Shown: positions 1 to 9,655 of the stretch, piece after piece
How positions within the stretch are numbered: the stretch's first letter is position 1
Layout of the letters: each line of letters begins with the position of its first letter
Origin: Aerococcus sanguinicola
Lineage (GTDB): Bacteria; Bacillota; Bacilli; Lactobacillales; Aerococcaceae
DNA: 64,000 nucleotides
Assembly: GCF_008726925.1 (NCBI RefSeq)
Contig: NZ_VYWO01000004.1
Coordinates: 124,001-188,000 of the forward strand
Direction of reading: 5' to 3'
Made by a program: the position numbers and the translations under genes
The notes under the pieces: generated by a model
Databases searched by the model: none
What the model saw: the letters and a program-made list of their open reading frames with translations, nothing else
Told to the model about the DNA's origin: nothing

Positions 1-1
1 C

Positions 2-511
2 CTCTTCGCTAAGAAGCACCAGATTCCTATCATTGAGGTAGCCATTTCAACGATTTACCTGGACGACAATGCTTCGTCTCACTTTAAGGTGCTGAGAGAT
101 TCTTTTGCCATCTATTCGGTCTTTTTGAAGTATGTGGCAGCCTCCCTGGTCTCTTTTTTGATTGATCTGGCCTGCTTTGCTATCTGCTTAGCTCTAATTG
201 GTAAGCAAGATTTCACTGCAATTACCACAGCGACCGTCATCGCCCGCTGTATCTCCGCCCTGGCAAATTATGTGATGAACCGACTGGTGGTTTTCCGTGC
301 GAATTCGCGGCAGAGCCTGCTCAAGTACGGCCTTTTGGTAATGTTTCAAATGTTATCTTCCAGCTTACTGGTGACAGCCTTCACCCATTGGATCAGCTTC
401 CTTCCCACCACGCTCATTAAGGTATTCGTCGACTCTTTCCTTTTTATCTTGAATTACTATATCCAGAAGCATTTTATTTTCCATACAAAGGAGCACTCAG
501 ATGGCCTTTAG
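2..511 (+). CDS. Glycosyltransferase with C-terminal GtrA-like membrane domain (5' end outside window)
   Basis: The reading frame is open from the left edge of the window, so only the C-terminal part is present. It begins with the tail of a family 2 glycosyltransferase domain, where a TIYLDDNASSHF stretch is typical of the DPM1-like linker. About 135 residues with four hydrophobic segments follow and match the GtrA family, thought to move lipid-linked sugars across the membrane. An internal ATG at 89 could be mistaken for the start, but the upstream in-frame codons continue the glycosyltransferase sequence. The stop overlaps the next ORF by 11 bp, indicating translational coupling. The likely role is sugar transfer to a cell-envelope polymer; the substrate is unknown. 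Confidence 0.8.
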   Translation, partial: LFAKKHQIPIIEVAISTIYLDDNASSHFKVLRDSFAIYSVFLKYVAASLVSFLIDLACFAICLALIGKQDFTAITTATVIARCISALANYVMNRLVVFRANSRQSLLKYGLLVMFQMLSSSLLVTAFTHWISFLPTTLIKVFVDSFLFILNYYIQKHFIFHTKEHSDGL

Positions 512-2270
512 TTTCTTTATCCTAGCAAGTTTTGGCGTGTGTTTAAGCCTGAAACGTTGGGCAGGTTTGGCCCTTGAGACGACGCTTATTCTAACCATTA
601 GCCTAGAGACCTGCCTCTTATTTCTCCTGGCACTCGGCCAAGAGCTCAGTCTAGGCTTCTACCTGGTCAATGTTCTAGGCTGCCTCTTGTTATTGGTCCA
701 CTTGAGCCAATTCATCCTCAAGCCCTCATTCCATTGGCCCAAAAACCTGACCCCACAGTTTATCTTCTGGGGGCTTTTTCTTATGTATGCCATCGTCCTC
801 ATCGGGACCCACTTTACCCATTATGATAATTTCTCCCACTGGGCCCGCATCGTTAAGTTTTTGACCCTAGAAGGCCGGCTGGTCCAGGAGGGGGATTCCT
901 TCATCAGCTTTACCTCCTATCCCCCTGGCAGCGCCCTCTATCTGAGCTATTGGATGCAGGGCCTCCCCCTCCGCGATGACCTCATGTTAATCGGACAGAA
1001 CCTGATCAACTTTGCCTGTGTCTGGCCCCTGGTCGGCTTAGTCAAGGGCTCCCAGGCGAAGCAACACCTAGCAAGCGGCATGGCCCTCGTCTTTATCGGG
1101 ATCCTGAACCTGCTCGATTATGGCGCAGGCAAGATCCTATACACTTCCCTCTTAGTGGACTTCCTCCTCCCCCTCCTGGCTTTGGCTGCTGTCACTTCCC
1201 TCTACCGCCACCGCCAGAACTTTGGCCAGCTGAGCTTTATTACGGCCGTGATGACCAGCTTTCTCATCCTTATCAAAAACAGCGGCATCTTCTTTGTGCT
1301 CCTTATTATCGGCTACTATGCTTATCTGGTCTGGACCAAGCACCGGTCCAGGTTTAAAGTCGGACTGCTGGCAGGCGCCTGCCCCTTGCTCACGCTCAGT
1401 CTATGGAACCAGTATGTGAGCCAGACCTTCAGCCAAGTCAGTAAGCACAGCATGAACCTGGCCTCCTATGAAAAAATCCTGGGCGAGAAGAGCCTAGCTG
1501 ACATCCAGGCCATCAGCAGCCGCTTCCTCCAACATTTCTTAAAAGAAGACCTCCCAAGTAACCAAGCCCTCTATCTCTTCCTCGCCCTCTGCCTAGCTGG
1601 CTTCCTCCTTAACCACTTTGCCCAAGCAAAACGGGCAAAAGTAAGCCAGGGCCTTGCCATCATGTTAGGGATTCTTTTGGCTTATATCCTGAGTCTCTAT
1701 GCCATGTACCTCTTCTCCATGCCCCTAAACGAGGCCCTGCGCCTGGCCAGCATCCACCGCTACATGGGAAGCATCCTCTGCTTCCTCTATGGCCTCCTCT
1801 GCCTCGGACTCCTGGTGGTCTGGGACCATCGCTTAGAGCCTCTGCCCAAGCGGCCGCTACAAGCTCTGACCCTCCTCTTAGCCCTCCTGACCCTCGCAAG
1901 CCACAGCTACAAGCTCAGCCAGGTCTATCACTGGGATGACCAGATAGTTGCGGAAACAGTGGCTGTGGTCGGTCAAGAGACCCACTACCATGACGGAAAC
2001 TACCTCCTGGTAGATGACCGCCAGGATACCACCTATTTACAATTGATGATCTCTTATTATTTCTATTGTGATCAGACAAAGATTAAACGGCCCTATGACT
2101 ATCCTGAACAAGTGACCCCCTTCATTCAAAGCGTGGAAGAAGCTGACGCAATGATCTACCTCACTAACCTGGATCAATTTGCTAAGAAATTCACGGCAAT
2201 CTACGGTTTCTCACCCCAACCACAAATTTATTCCCGCCAAGAACTGATCCAAGCCCGCCAAGCGAGTTAA
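501..2270 (+). CDS. Large polytopic membrane protein, GT-C-like, function unknown
   Basis: This 589-residue protein is dominated by about ten to twelve hydrophobic segments. A soluble C-terminal portion of roughly 120 residues follows the last helix. Its start overlaps the end of the GtrA-type gene and is preceded by AAAGGAG, so the two form one unit. Length, topology and neighbour resemble GT-C fold membrane glycosyltransferases that use lipid-linked sugars. I see no unambiguous family signature, so that assignment is inference. It could equally be a polymer flippase or a membrane protein of unknown role that works with the coupled glycosyltransferase. Confidence 0.7.
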   Translation: MAFSFFILASFGVCLSLKRWAGLALETTLILTISLETCLLFLLALGQELSLGFYLVNVLGCLLLLVHLSQFILKPSFHWPKNLTPQFIFWGLFLMYAIVLIGTHFTHYDNFSHWARIVKFLTLEGRLVQEGDSFISFTSYPPGSALYLSYWMQGLPLRDDLMLIGQNLINFACVWPLVGLVKGSQAKQHLASGMALVFIGILNLLDYGAGKILYTSLLVDFLLPLLALAAVTSLYRHRQNFGQLSFITAVMTSFLILIKNSGIFFVLLIIGYYAYLVWTKHRSRFKVGLLAGACPLLTLSLWNQYVSQTFSQVSKHSMNLASYEKILGEKSLADIQAISSRFLQHFLKEDLPSNQALYLFLALCLAGFLLNHFAQAKRAKVSQGLAIMLGILLAYILSLYAMYLFSMPLNEALRLASIHRYMGSILCFLYGLLCLGLLVVWDHRLEPLPKRPLQALTLLLALLTLASHSYKLSQVYHWDDQIVAETVAVVGQETHYHDGNYLLVDDRQDTTYLQLMISYYFYCDQTKIKRPYDYPEQVTPFIQSVEEADAMIYLTNLDQFAKKFTAIYGFSPQPQIYSRQELIQARQAS

Positions 2271-2279
2271 CAAAGAAGA

Positions 2280-2386
2280 GAGTGTGACAAAAGTCGGTTA
2301 GCCCTGAATCACTGGAGCGAACTATGAAAGAACCTTGTCAAAGGTTCTTCCATAGTTCGTGAAGTGGATGTCAGGGCTGACTTTTG
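2280..2386. repeat. Long imperfect hairpin element, variant with GAGTGTGAC cap
   Basis: The element lies ten bases after the stop of the preceding membrane protein gene. Outer arm AAAAGTC (2289-2295) pairs with GACTTTT (2379-2385). A one-sided GGTTA bulge at 2296-2300 is followed by arm GCCCTGA (2301-2307), pairing with TCAGGGC (2371-2377). An inner hairpin carries TGGAGCGAAC on one side and GTTCGTGAAG on the other. This is the same plan as the GGGTGTGAG elements elsewhere in the window, with different stem sequences. The function is unknown. Confidence 0.7.
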
Positions 2387-2420
2387 GAGCACGTTTTTAA
2401 AGAATAGTTCGTATTTTATA

Positions 2421-2453
2421 AAAAGGCCGGGACTTTTGTCCTAGCCGTTTTCT
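2421..2453. terminator. Bidirectional rho-independent terminator
   Basis: The stem GGCCGGGAC/GTCCTAGCC (2425-2447) has A-rich sequence on the left and T-rich sequence on the right. It lies between the convergent membrane protein gene and nucleoside hydrolase gene. Confidence 0.75.
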
Positions 2454-2463
2454 TTGTTAAGAA

Positions 2464-3381
2464 TTAGCGACAAGCACGGATGCTGTCCTTAAACCAGGCT
2501 TTGAAACGGTCCCGGTCAATCCATGTCGGTACGGTGCAATTCACCGGTCGGTCCGTCTTATGGTCCAAGTCAACCACTGTTTGCCCATAAGTCAGAGGAC
2601 TGGCCAATTCCACTTCTACATTGCAATCCACGGTCTCAAACATATCCGGGCAGACCAGGTAAGCCACTGCCGTAGGATCATACATGGCTAATTCCCCATC
2701 CCGCTCCTGTGACCGGTAGGCTTTTAACATGCCATAGACCATGCGCCCGGTTTCATTGACTTGGGCGAGTTCCTCGGCTTCCGCCACCCCAATCGTTGCG
2801 ATATAGCCGATATCTAAGCCGACCATGGTCTTTTTAATCGGCGCATTGAAGACAATCTGGGCGGCTTCTGGGTCTGTCCCTATGTTGAATTCATCCATGA
2901 CATGCTTGTTTCCCCGGGTGAAAGACCCGCCCATGATAATTAATTCAGCAATCTTATCGCGCACTTCAGGGAACATGGTCAAGAGCAGAGCGATATTCGT
3001 CTGCGGGCCCACAGCTACTATCGTCATAGGCTCCTCAGCTGCCAACAGGGTATCGCGCATGGCAAGAACCGCATGTTCCTCTAGCAGATCATCCAAGCTC
3101 ACCTCAGGAAAGTCGTAACCGTCCATCCCGGACTCCCCGTGGACTTCCGAGGCGTCAGTGAAAGCTGTCAATAGGGGGCCCTTGTTGCCAGCTGCTACTG
3201 GAATCTGCCGGTCAAAGAAGTGAAGCAGCTTCAGGGCATTGCGGGCTGTCTTCTCCCAAGCCACATTCCCACCAACTGTCGTAATCAGGTCCACTTGAAC
3301 AGCTTCGGCATTGAGCAGAATGGATAAAGCAATGGCATCATCAATCCCAGGGTCCGTATCAAAAATCACATGTTTAACCAT
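2464..3381 (-). CDS. Inosine-uridine preferring nucleoside hydrolase family protein
   Basis: This 305-residue soluble enzyme opens with the family metal-binding signature DTDPGIDDA at residues 8-16, which chelates the catalytic calcium. A conserved MGGSFTRGN region sits mid-protein. The family hydrolyses the N-glycosidic bond of ribonucleosides to ribose and free base for purine or pyrimidine salvage. Substrate preference cannot be read from the sequence. The start is supported by AAGAGGAGG upstream of ATG. The gene appears monocistronic, with terminators before and after it. Confidence 0.88.
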   Translation of the reverse strand: MVKHVIFDTDPGIDDAIALSILLNAEAVQVDLITTVGGNVAWEKTARNALKLLHFFDRQIPVAAGNKGPLLTAFTDASEVHGESGMDGYDFPEVSLDDLLEEHAVLAMRDTLLAAEEPMTIVAVGPQTNIALLLTMFPEVRDKIAELIIMGGSFTRGNKHVMDEFNIGTDPEAAQIVFNAPIKKTMVGLDIGYIATIGVAEAEELAQVNETGRMVYGMLKAYRSQERDGELAMYDPTAVAYLVCPDMFETVDCNVEVELASPLTYGQTVVDLDHKTDRPVNCTVPTWIDRDRFKAWFKDSIRACR

Positions 3382-3451
3382 AATAAACCTCCTCTTAACT
3401 AATGGTCAGCCCTATTATACCCCATACAGGAAGCGTTTTCATCGATTAGAG

Positions 3452-3490
3452 CAAAAAAAGCAGCCAAACTTAGGCTGAAGTTTAGCTGCT
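3452..3490 (-). terminator. Terminator of the aldehyde dehydrogenase gene
   Basis: A 13-bp imperfect stem (3459-3471 with 3478-3490) is followed by seven T on the minus strand. It lies just past the stop of the 3507-4988 gene. Confidence 0.75.
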
Positions 3491-3506
3491 CCTTACTTAC
3501 TGATTT

Positions 3507-4988
3507 CTAAAACATACCTGTCCGTCCTTGGCCCAGGTTGACATAAATATTCTTAGCCTGGGTATAGGCATTGAGGATCATCTTGTGGGTTTCGCGGCCA
3601 ATCCCTGAATCCTTGTAGCCACCGAATGGCGCGCCGGCTTCGAAGGAGTTGTAAGTGTTCACCCAAACACGGCCGGTCCGAACACCGCGGGCCACCTTGA
3701 AGGCCGTATTGAGGTTAGTGGTGAAGACCCCACCGCCTAGGCCATAGTCCGAATCATTGGCGATTTGGATAGCTTCATCGACATCCTTAAATTTAATCAC
3801 TGTCGCAACAGGCCCAAAGATCTCTTCTTGGGCTACCCGCATGTCATTCTTAGCTAGTAAAAGGGTAGGTTCATAATAGTAGCCCTTGTCTAAGTCACCT
3901 GTTGTCAAGGCTTGACCACCTGTTAAGAGCTCAGCCCCTTCATCTAAGCCGATTTGGACATATTCATCCACCTTCTTATGTTGGGAAGGATTGGCTTGGG
4001 CGCCCAATTGGGTCTCTTTCTCCCATGGTAAGCCAACTTTAACTTGTTTGAATTCTTCAATCAAGCGTTCAATGAATTCATCATAGATGCTCTCTTGGAC
4101 TAGGATCCGTGAGCCTGCAGAGCAGACTTCCCCTTGGTTGAAGAGGATCCCTAATTGAGCCCCTTCTAAGGCTTGTTCCATATCCATGTCTTCAAAGAAG
4201 ATATTGGCAGACTTGCCGCCAAGTTCGAGGGTTGCAGGGATCAAGTTTTCAGCTGCAGCAATGCCAATATCCCGGCCCACAGCAGTTGATCCTGTAAAGG
4301 CTAATTTATCTAAGCCCTTGTGGTGTTTGAGATAGTCCCCAGCCTTAGAGCCGCGGCCAGTGATGACATTCAAGACACCCTTAGGCAAGATCGGATTGAC
4401 CAATTTAGCTAATTCTAATAAGCTGAGTGAGGTATCCGAAGCTGGTTTAATGACAACCACGCAGCCAGCTGCAAGAGCAGGAGCCAATTTCCAAGCGGCC
4501 ATCAGGAAGGGGAAGTTCCAAGGAATAATCTGGCCTACCACACCAATCGGTTCGCGAATAATCATCGACATCGTGTCTTTGGTCAGGAATTTCACTTGGT
4601 CTTCCTCGCTGCGGATCACTGAAGCAAAGTAGCGGAAGTGGTCTGCAGCTAGTGGAATATCTGCAGCGGAAGTTTCACGGATAGGTTTCCCATTATCCAG
4701 AGTCTCGATCAAAGCTAAACGGTCTGCATTATCATCAATTAAATCAGCAATTTGATTCAAGATAGCTGCCCGTTCCTTAACATCGGTTTGGGACCAGGTC
4801 TTAAAGGCTTCTTGGGCGGCTTCGACAGCCCGGTCCACGTCTTCATTGACCGCATCTGTAATCGTAGCCAAATGTTCCCCATTCGCTGGACTGATGACAT
4901 CGATTCGGTCAGAACCTGCCCCCTTTGTCCATTCGCCATTAATGAGTAAGCTATAATCTTTTTCTAAGTTTAAATCCTTAATCTCCAT
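3507..4988 (-). CDS. NAD(P)-dependent aldehyde dehydrogenase
   Basis: This 493-residue protein has full family length. IIPWNFP near residue 155 belongs to the cofactor fold, FTGSTAVG is the glycine-rich nucleotide loop, and LELGGKSANI holds the general-base glutamate. The catalytic cysteine is in NQGEVCSAGSR, and EEIFGPV is also present. It oxidises an aldehyde to a carboxylic acid with NAD or NADP. Similarity is to acetaldehyde/betaine-aldehyde type enzymes, but the substrate is not determinable here. GGAGG precedes the start. It is monocistronic, with a terminator following. Confidence 0.88.
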   Translation of the reverse strand: MEIKDLNLEKDYSLLINGEWTKGAGSDRIDVISPANGEHLATITDAVNEDVDRAVEAAQEAFKTWSQTDVKERAAILNQIADLIDDNADRLALIETLDNGKPIRETSAADIPLAADHFRYFASVIRSEEDQVKFLTKDTMSMIIREPIGVVGQIIPWNFPFLMAAWKLAPALAAGCVVVIKPASDTSLSLLELAKLVNPILPKGVLNVITGRGSKAGDYLKHHKGLDKLAFTGSTAVGRDIGIAAAENLIPATLELGGKSANIFFEDMDMEQALEGAQLGILFNQGEVCSAGSRILVQESIYDEFIERLIEEFKQVKVGLPWEKETQLGAQANPSQHKKVDEYVQIGLDEGAELLTGGQALTTGDLDKGYYYEPTLLLAKNDMRVAQEEIFGPVATVIKFKDVDEAIQIANDSDYGLGGGVFTTNLNTAFKVARGVRTGRVWVNTYNSFEAGAPFGGYKDSGIGRETHKMILNAYTQAKNIYVNLGQGRTGMF

Positions 4989-5107
4989 AAACTACCTCCA
5001 TCTTCAAAATAAAAGCACGAGTTAATCTAAGTATAAAATAAGAGCGCTTTCTTTTCAATCTTTATGCTTCAACTTGGAATAGCTCTTAAATTTTTACCCA
5101 GCTAGGA

Positions 5108-5136
5108 TTGACAAATGATAAAACAGCCCCTATAAT
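5108..5136 (+). promoter_or_regulatory. Consensus sigma-A promoter for the T-box leader
   Basis: TTGACA at 5108-5113 and TATAAT at 5131-5136 are separated by exactly 17 bp, a perfect consensus. Transcription would begin near 5143, just upstream of Stem I of the T-box leader. Confidence 0.85.
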
Positions 5137-5142
5137 ATTAAA

Positions 5143-5388
5143 AAATAGTTACATTCTAATTATTTTATCATTTTAGGGAGAGTAGTTCTTTTCAAAGGTC
5201 CAAGCGAGCAGGAGTTGGTGGAAGTCCTGCCCTTTAGCAGAATGAACGCGCCTGAAATTACTGGCTCATAAGATAAAGAGCCCGCCCTAGAGCGTTATCT
5301 ATTTAAGTTGGTTAGGCCGAGAACCTGACCAAGTAGAGTGGTACCGTGGATTAGCTCCGCCTCTTTTTAGAGGCGGTTTTTTTATTAT
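5143..5388 (+). promoter_or_regulatory. T-box riboswitch leader, likely arginine specifier (CGC)
   Basis: The T-box core AGAGTGGTACCGTGG lies at 5335-5349, and a terminator hairpin CCGCCTC/GAGGCGG followed by seven T ends near 5387. The Stem I base TTTTAGG (5171-5177) pairs with CCTGAAA (5251-5257). An AGCGAGCAGG-type distal arm and the specifier strand TGAACGCG (5243-5250) are visible. The simplest reading of the specifier is CGC (5247-5249), arginine; GCG (alanine) is the alternative register. T-boxes bind the cognate uncharged tRNA and antiterminate, so the downstream transporter should be made on starvation for that amino acid. Confidence 0.85.
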
Positions 5389-5405
5389 ACGAGGAGGAAG
5401 AAAGA

Positions 5406-6911
5406 ATGAAGGATACCTATTATTGGCTCAAGTGGAGCCTGAAAGTCTGTCTGGCACTAGTCCTCTTAATGGGCCCCGTTTTTGCCCAAGAAGTAAGCCC
5501 TGTGCAAGCCAGCGAGAGCCAATCCAGCACAGTTGCGGACGATGCCTTACTCCAAGAGATCAAGGAACGTGGGGTCATCCGGATGGGTGTCAACCCCCAC
5601 TACCCGCCTTTTGAATTCTTGACCCGGGAGAATGGACAGAATAAGACGGTTGGTGTCGATGTCTCCCTGGGTGAGAAGATTGCTGAAGATCTCGGCGTTA
5701 AACTCGAAGTCGTCAACATGGAATTCACCAGTCTGATGTCGTCATTGGAAGCGGGTAATATTGATATGATTATCTCAGGGATGACCTATACCGAAGAACG
5801 GGATAAGTCCGTGGACTTCTCTGAGCCCTATGAGAATGACCGCCAAGCGATTATGTTCCGTAAAGAAGACGAAGGCAAGATCAAGAATAAGGATAGCTTC
5901 ACCGACCAAATGACAATCGGGGTCCAACAAGCCACCTATCAAGAAGACCTGGCCAAGGAATTCATGCCCCAAGCCAAGCTATTGACTATGCAGCGGGTCC
6001 CTGACCTGCTCGGTGCCCTGACCACCAAGCAAATTGACGGGATCTTAGTGGATGAATTAGTTGCCTATAGCCATGCCAATGCCCAATCCGATATTGCTTA
6101 TGTCGATGCCGGCTTGCCCAGTGGAGACAAAGATGGCAAGGCCGTCGTCATCCCCGAGCGCCAACCCAGCCTTCAAAAGGCCATCAACCAAACAGTAGCA
6201 GAAGTTAAAGACCAACACTTAGTCGAAAAATGGGCCGATGACCTGGCCCCCCTCCTGATTGAAGGGGAATCCATCAACTGGCTATCTTACTGGCCCTTCT
6301 ACTGGGATGGAATCAAGCTCACCTTCGTGATCTCCGCTGTTGCGATTATCTGTGGCCTCATCCTGGGCGCTATCCTGGCCCTCATGCGGCTTTCAAATAT
6401 TGCCATACTTAGTTCCCTAGCAACCGCCTATGTCGAATTCCTCCGGGGCACCCCGCTGATGATCCAAGTCCTCTTTATCTTCTTAGGTATCGGCGGGCTC
6501 CTAGGAATCGGACCTCTGGCAGCTGGCCTAATCGCTGTCTCCCTCAATTCCGGCGCCTATATCTGCGAAATTATCCGGGGCGGCCTCCAGTCCGTTCCCA
6601 AGGGGCAAATGGAAGCCGCACGTTCCCTCGGTCTGAGCTACGGTACAACCATGAAGAAAGTGATCTTCCCCCAATCCTTGCGGGCAATTTGGCCTTCACT
6701 AGGCAATGAATTCATCACCTTGATCAAAGAGTCCTCGATTGTCTCAACTATTGGGGTCGCTGAGCTGACCTTCCAAACCCGGGCAGTCACCAGCCAAACC
6801 TACCAAGGGATCATCCCCCTCTTAATCTCCATGGTGATCTACTTCATCCTGACCTTTGCCCTGAGCAATCTGCTCAATTACTATGAAAAGAAAATGCAGG
6901 CTAAATATTAA
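5406..6911 (+). CDS. Amino acid ABC transporter, fused substrate-binding protein and permease
   Basis: This 501-residue fusion has a signal peptide at about residues 1-28 and a family 3 solute-binding domain (about 50-285, with GVNPHYPPFEF and MEFTSLMSSLEAGNIDMIISGMTY). A HisM/GlnP-type permease domain with about five helices covers residues 300-501. The permease has the ATPase-contact EAA loop (MEAARSLGLSYG). The fusion would import a polar amino acid from the outer membrane face. No ATPase gene is adjacent, so that subunit must be elsewhere. The arginine-like T-box in the leader suggests arginine or a precursor as substrate. It is a close paralogue of the fusion at 30585-32096. The start follows GAGGAGG. 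Confidence 0.88.
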   Translation: MKDTYYWLKWSLKVCLALVLLMGPVFAQEVSPVQASESQSSTVADDALLQEIKERGVIRMGVNPHYPPFEFLTRENGQNKTVGVDVSLGEKIAEDLGVKLEVVNMEFTSLMSSLEAGNIDMIISGMTYTEERDKSVDFSEPYENDRQAIMFRKEDEGKIKNKDSFTDQMTIGVQQATYQEDLAKEFMPQAKLLTMQRVPDLLGALTTKQIDGILVDELVAYSHANAQSDIAYVDAGLPSGDKDGKAVVIPERQPSLQKAINQTVAEVKDQHLVEKWADDLAPLLIEGESINWLSYWPFYWDGIKLTFVISAVAIICGLILGAILALMRLSNIAILSSLATAYVEFLRGTPLMIQVLFIFLGIGGLLGIGPLAAGLIAVSLNSGAYICEIIRGGLQSVPKGQMEAARSLGLSYGTTMKKVIFPQSLRAIWPSLGNEFITLIKESSIVSTIGVAELTFQTRAVTSQTYQGIIPLLISMVIYFILTFALSNLLNYYEKKMQAKY

Positions 6912-6923
6912 GCTCTGCTAGTC

Positions 6924-6960
6924 AAAAAGCGTCTCCCAGCCTAATCCGGAGACGCTTTTT
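6924..6960. terminator. Bidirectional terminator after the ABC transporter
   Basis: The stem AAAAAGCGTCTCC pairs with GGAGACGCTTTTT around a short loop, so both strands end in a T run. Confidence 0.85.
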
Positions 6961-6982
6961 ATCATCTTAAATTTTCAAATTA

Positions 6983-7270
6983 ACGGGTGCTGGCAAAGTG
7001 GAACGGCTAGCTAAAGCTAGTCTTGCTTACACCCTTAGTTGGGTTCGACTTGGCAGACTCGGAGTGATTTCACAAGTCTGAAACGAGCGAATGCTTCGCT
7101 CTTATTCTGACTTGCTCCAATCATCCGAGTCTAATCGCCAAGTCTCACACCCTTATAGTCGGGTTCGAGGATGCAGAAAGGGCTCCTCTTCGTAAAATCC
7201 CATCGAAGTCCTTCAGCCTTCTCTGGTCTTTTACTCCAGAGGTCCCTTTCTCCCGCATCCTCTCACACCC
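6983..7270. repeat. Tandem long-hairpin elements (one fragment plus two units) 3' of secA
   Basis: Two complete units (7037-7152 and 7157-7270) follow a shortened unit at 6983-7034. Each complete unit has the cap AGTYGGGTTCG at one end and CTCACACCC at the other. Unit one has stem GACTTGGC with GCCAAGTC; unit two has GAGGATGC with GCATCCTC. Inner boxes TTCACAAGTC/GACTTGCTCCA or their equivalents flank the terminal loop. Read on the secA strand, the GGGTGTGAG cap begins directly after TAG-TAA at the end of secA. The function is unknown. Confidence 0.8.
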
Positions 7271-7273
7271 TTA

Positions 7274-9655
7274 CTACACTTGTTGGCGTTGGAGGTTTTG
7301 GCGGATTTGTGAGTTCATGAAGAGTAGGGTGGCATCGTATTCAATGCCTGCTACCATTTCATTGAAGCGTTCAAAGCCTTCTGTTTGGTATTCGACCAGT
7401 GGGTTATTTTGGGCATAAGCGCGTAGACCTACCCCTTGGCGCAATTGGTCCATGGCGTCAATGTGGTCGGTCCAGCGGCTATCGACGGCACGCAGGATAA
7501 CCACCTTTTCGAATTCCAATATCAAGTCTGGATTTGAGATATCATTCAGTTTTCCTTGGAAGCGGTCTCGGGCCCGGTCCTTGAGCTCTTCTTTCATCTC
7601 ATCAGGGTCCAATTCTTCTAGGTCACGTTGGGACATATCATTCTCAGTGAGAAGAACGGTATGGACAAAGTCAGTCAATGCTTCATAATTCCAATCGGAT
7701 TCATCACCAGCGGTGTATTGGTCAACCACCCGGTCAATGGTCCGGTCGATCATTTGCCACATAATCTCATCGAGGGAATCTTCTTCCTCAATGATTTGTT
7801 GGCGTTGGTCGTAGATAATTTCCCGTTGTTCCCGCATGACCTCATCGTATTCCAAGACATTCTTCCGTGTATCGTAGTTGTTCCCTTCCACACGTTTTTG
7901 GGCTGATTCCACTTGTTTAGAGATCATCCGGCTTTCGATGGCGACATCATCCTCGCCGTCGCCGTCAATATTTAGACTTTCCCAAACAGCCTTCACCCGG
8001 TCGGAACCAAAGCGACGCATCAGGTCATCTTCTAAGGATAGGTAGAAGCGAGAATAGCCAGGGTCCCCTTGCCGGCCTGACCGACCCCGTAACTGGTCAT
8101 CGATCCGGCGAGATTCGTGGCGTTCGGTCCCGATAACAGCCAAGCCACCAGCCTCTTTCACACCAGGCCCTAACTTAATGTCAGTCCCCCGGCCGGCCAT
8201 GTTGGTTGCGATAGTTACCGCGCCTTTTTGCCCCGCTTGGGCGACGATTTCAGCTTCCTTAGCGTGGTTCTTGGCATTCAAGATATTGTGCGGAACACCC
8301 CGCTTAGTCAGCAAGTTAGATAAGAGTTCCGATGTCTCTACAGCCACCGTCCCGACAAGGACAGGTTGCCCATCTTGGTAGCGTTCCTGGATTTCATCCG
8401 CAACCGCCTCGAATTTAGATTCCAAGTTTGGATAAATAATGTCTGGCGCATCGATCCGTTGCACTGGTCGGTTGGTTGGGATTTGGACCACATTCATGTT
8501 GTAAATTTCACGGAATTCTTCTTCTTCCGTCTTGGCAGTCCCGGTCATTCCCGCTAATTTATCATACATACGGAAGTAGTTCTGGAAGGTGATGGTTGCC
8601 ATTGTCTTCGATTCATTTTGAATTTCGACATTTTCCTTGGCTTCGATCGCTTGGTGGAGGCCATCAGAATAGCGGCGTCCATCCATAATCCGGCCAGTGA
8701 AGCCGTCAACAATCTTCACTTCACCCTCTTGGACCACATAGTCAATATCCAGGAGCATGATATAGTTAGCGCGTAAGGCGGTATCGATATGGTGGATCAA
8801 GCGACCATTCTCCACATCATAGAGGTTATCCAGGTGGAAGACTTCTTCTGCCTTCTCAATCCCTTCCTCCGTTAGGCTGATGGTTTTAGAACTCACATCA
8901 ATCACATAGTCTTCATCTTCTTGTAAGCTCTTAACAAAATAATCGGCCCGTTGATAGAGTGCTGTGGACTGCTCAGCCTGACCTGAAATAATCAGAGGGG
9001 TCCGGGCTTCATCAATCAAGATGGAATCCACTTCATCGACAACGGCATAGTGGAGCGGACGTTGCACCATTTGACTCTTGTAGACCACCATATTATCCCG
9101 GAGGTAGTCGAAGCCCAGCTCATTATTGGTCGAATAAGTGATATCACAGTTGTAGGCCTCACGCTTCTGGTCAGAAGACATATCATTAGTGTTCAAACCA
9201 ACTGTCAGACCTAGGAATTCATAGAGTTCACCCATCTCAACCGAGTCCCGGCGTGCCAAATAGTCATTGACTGTAACCACATGGACCCCCTTGCCGGATA
9301 GGGCGTTCAAATACACCGGCATGGTCTCCGTCAGGGTCTTCCCTTCCCCTGTCTTCATTTCGGCGATATTCCCGTAATGCAAGGCCAGGCCACCCATGAT
9401 CTGTACATGGAAAGGATACAAGCCTAGAACCCGACGTGCCCCTTCGCGAACGGTCGCAAAGGCTTCAACCAACACATCTTCCTCGGTTTCACCATTCTGC
9501 AAACGTTCCTTGAAGGATTCCGTCTTGGCCCGTAATTGGTCATCTGAATACTCAGCGAACTTATCCCCTAAGGCCTCTACTTTCTTCGCTTGTTTATTGA
9601 AGCGACGTAATTCTTTTCGGTCATTTTCAAATATTTGTTTCAAAAGGCTAGCCAT
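7274..9655 (-). CDS. secA: Preprotein translocase ATPase SecA
   Basis: This 793-residue protein is the motor that drives unfolded preproteins through SecYEG. Walker A MKTGEGKT lies near residue 100, [15 protein letters not shown] carries the DEAD-like Walker B, and [10 protein letters not shown] and [12 protein letters not shown] are the second nucleotide-binding motifs. The C terminus ends at LQRQQV, with no cysteine-rich zinc domain, as in a number of Lactobacillales SecA proteins. ATG follows AAGGAG. The stop TAG is followed immediately by TAAGGGTGTGAG, the cap of a repeat element. Confidence 0.97.
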   Translation of the reverse strand: MASLLKQIFENDRKELRRFNKQAKKVEALGDKFAEYSDDQLRAKTESFKERLQNGETEEDVLVEAFATVREGARRVLGLYPFHVQIMGGLALHYGNIAEMKTGEGKTLTETMPVYLNALSGKGVHVVTVNDYLARRDSVEMGELYEFLGLTVGLNTNDMSSDQKREAYNCDITYSTNNELGFDYLRDNMVVYKSQMVQRPLHYAVVDEVDSILIDEARTPLIISGQAEQSTALYQRADYFVKSLQEDEDYVIDVSSKTISLTEEGIEKAEEVFHLDNLYDVENGRLIHHIDTALRANYIMLLDIDYVVQEGEVKIVDGFTGRIMDGRRYSDGLHQAIEAKENVEIQNESKTMATITFQNYFRMYDKLAGMTGTAKTEEEEFREIYNMNVVQIPTNRPVQRIDAPDIIYPNLESKFEAVADEIQERYQDGQPVLVGTVAVETSELLSNLLTKRGVPHNILNAKNHAKEAEIVAQAGQKGAVTIATNMAGRGTDIKLGPGVKEAGGLAVIGTERHESRRIDDQLRGRSGRQGDPGYSRFYLSLEDDLMRRFGSDRVKAVWESLNIDGDGEDDVAIESRMISKQVESAQKRVEGNNYDTRKNVLEYDEVMREQREIIYDQRQQIIEEEDSLDEIMWQMIDRTIDRVVDQYTAGDESDWNYEALTDFVHTVLLTENDMSQRDLEELDPDEMKEELKDRARDRFQGKLNDISNPDLILEFEKVVILRAVDSRWTDHIDAMDQLRQGVGLRAYAQNNPLVEYQTEGFERFNEMVAGIEYDATLLFMNSQIRQNLQRQQV

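Noticed and set aside
1660..1899. Gly/Arg/Trp-rich minus-strand frame
   Set aside because: Antisense shadow of a clearly coding membrane protein gene.
2280..2386. Integron attC interpretation of the hairpin elements
   Set aside because: The GTTAG-like bulge and folded shape are suggestive, but the conserved R-box pair at the ends is absent, no integrase is visible, and flanking genes are ordinary backbone genes.
5406..6911. Assignment as a glutamine transporter (GlnP)
   Set aside because: The fold fits, but the arginine-like T-box argues against a firm glutamine call; substrate left open.
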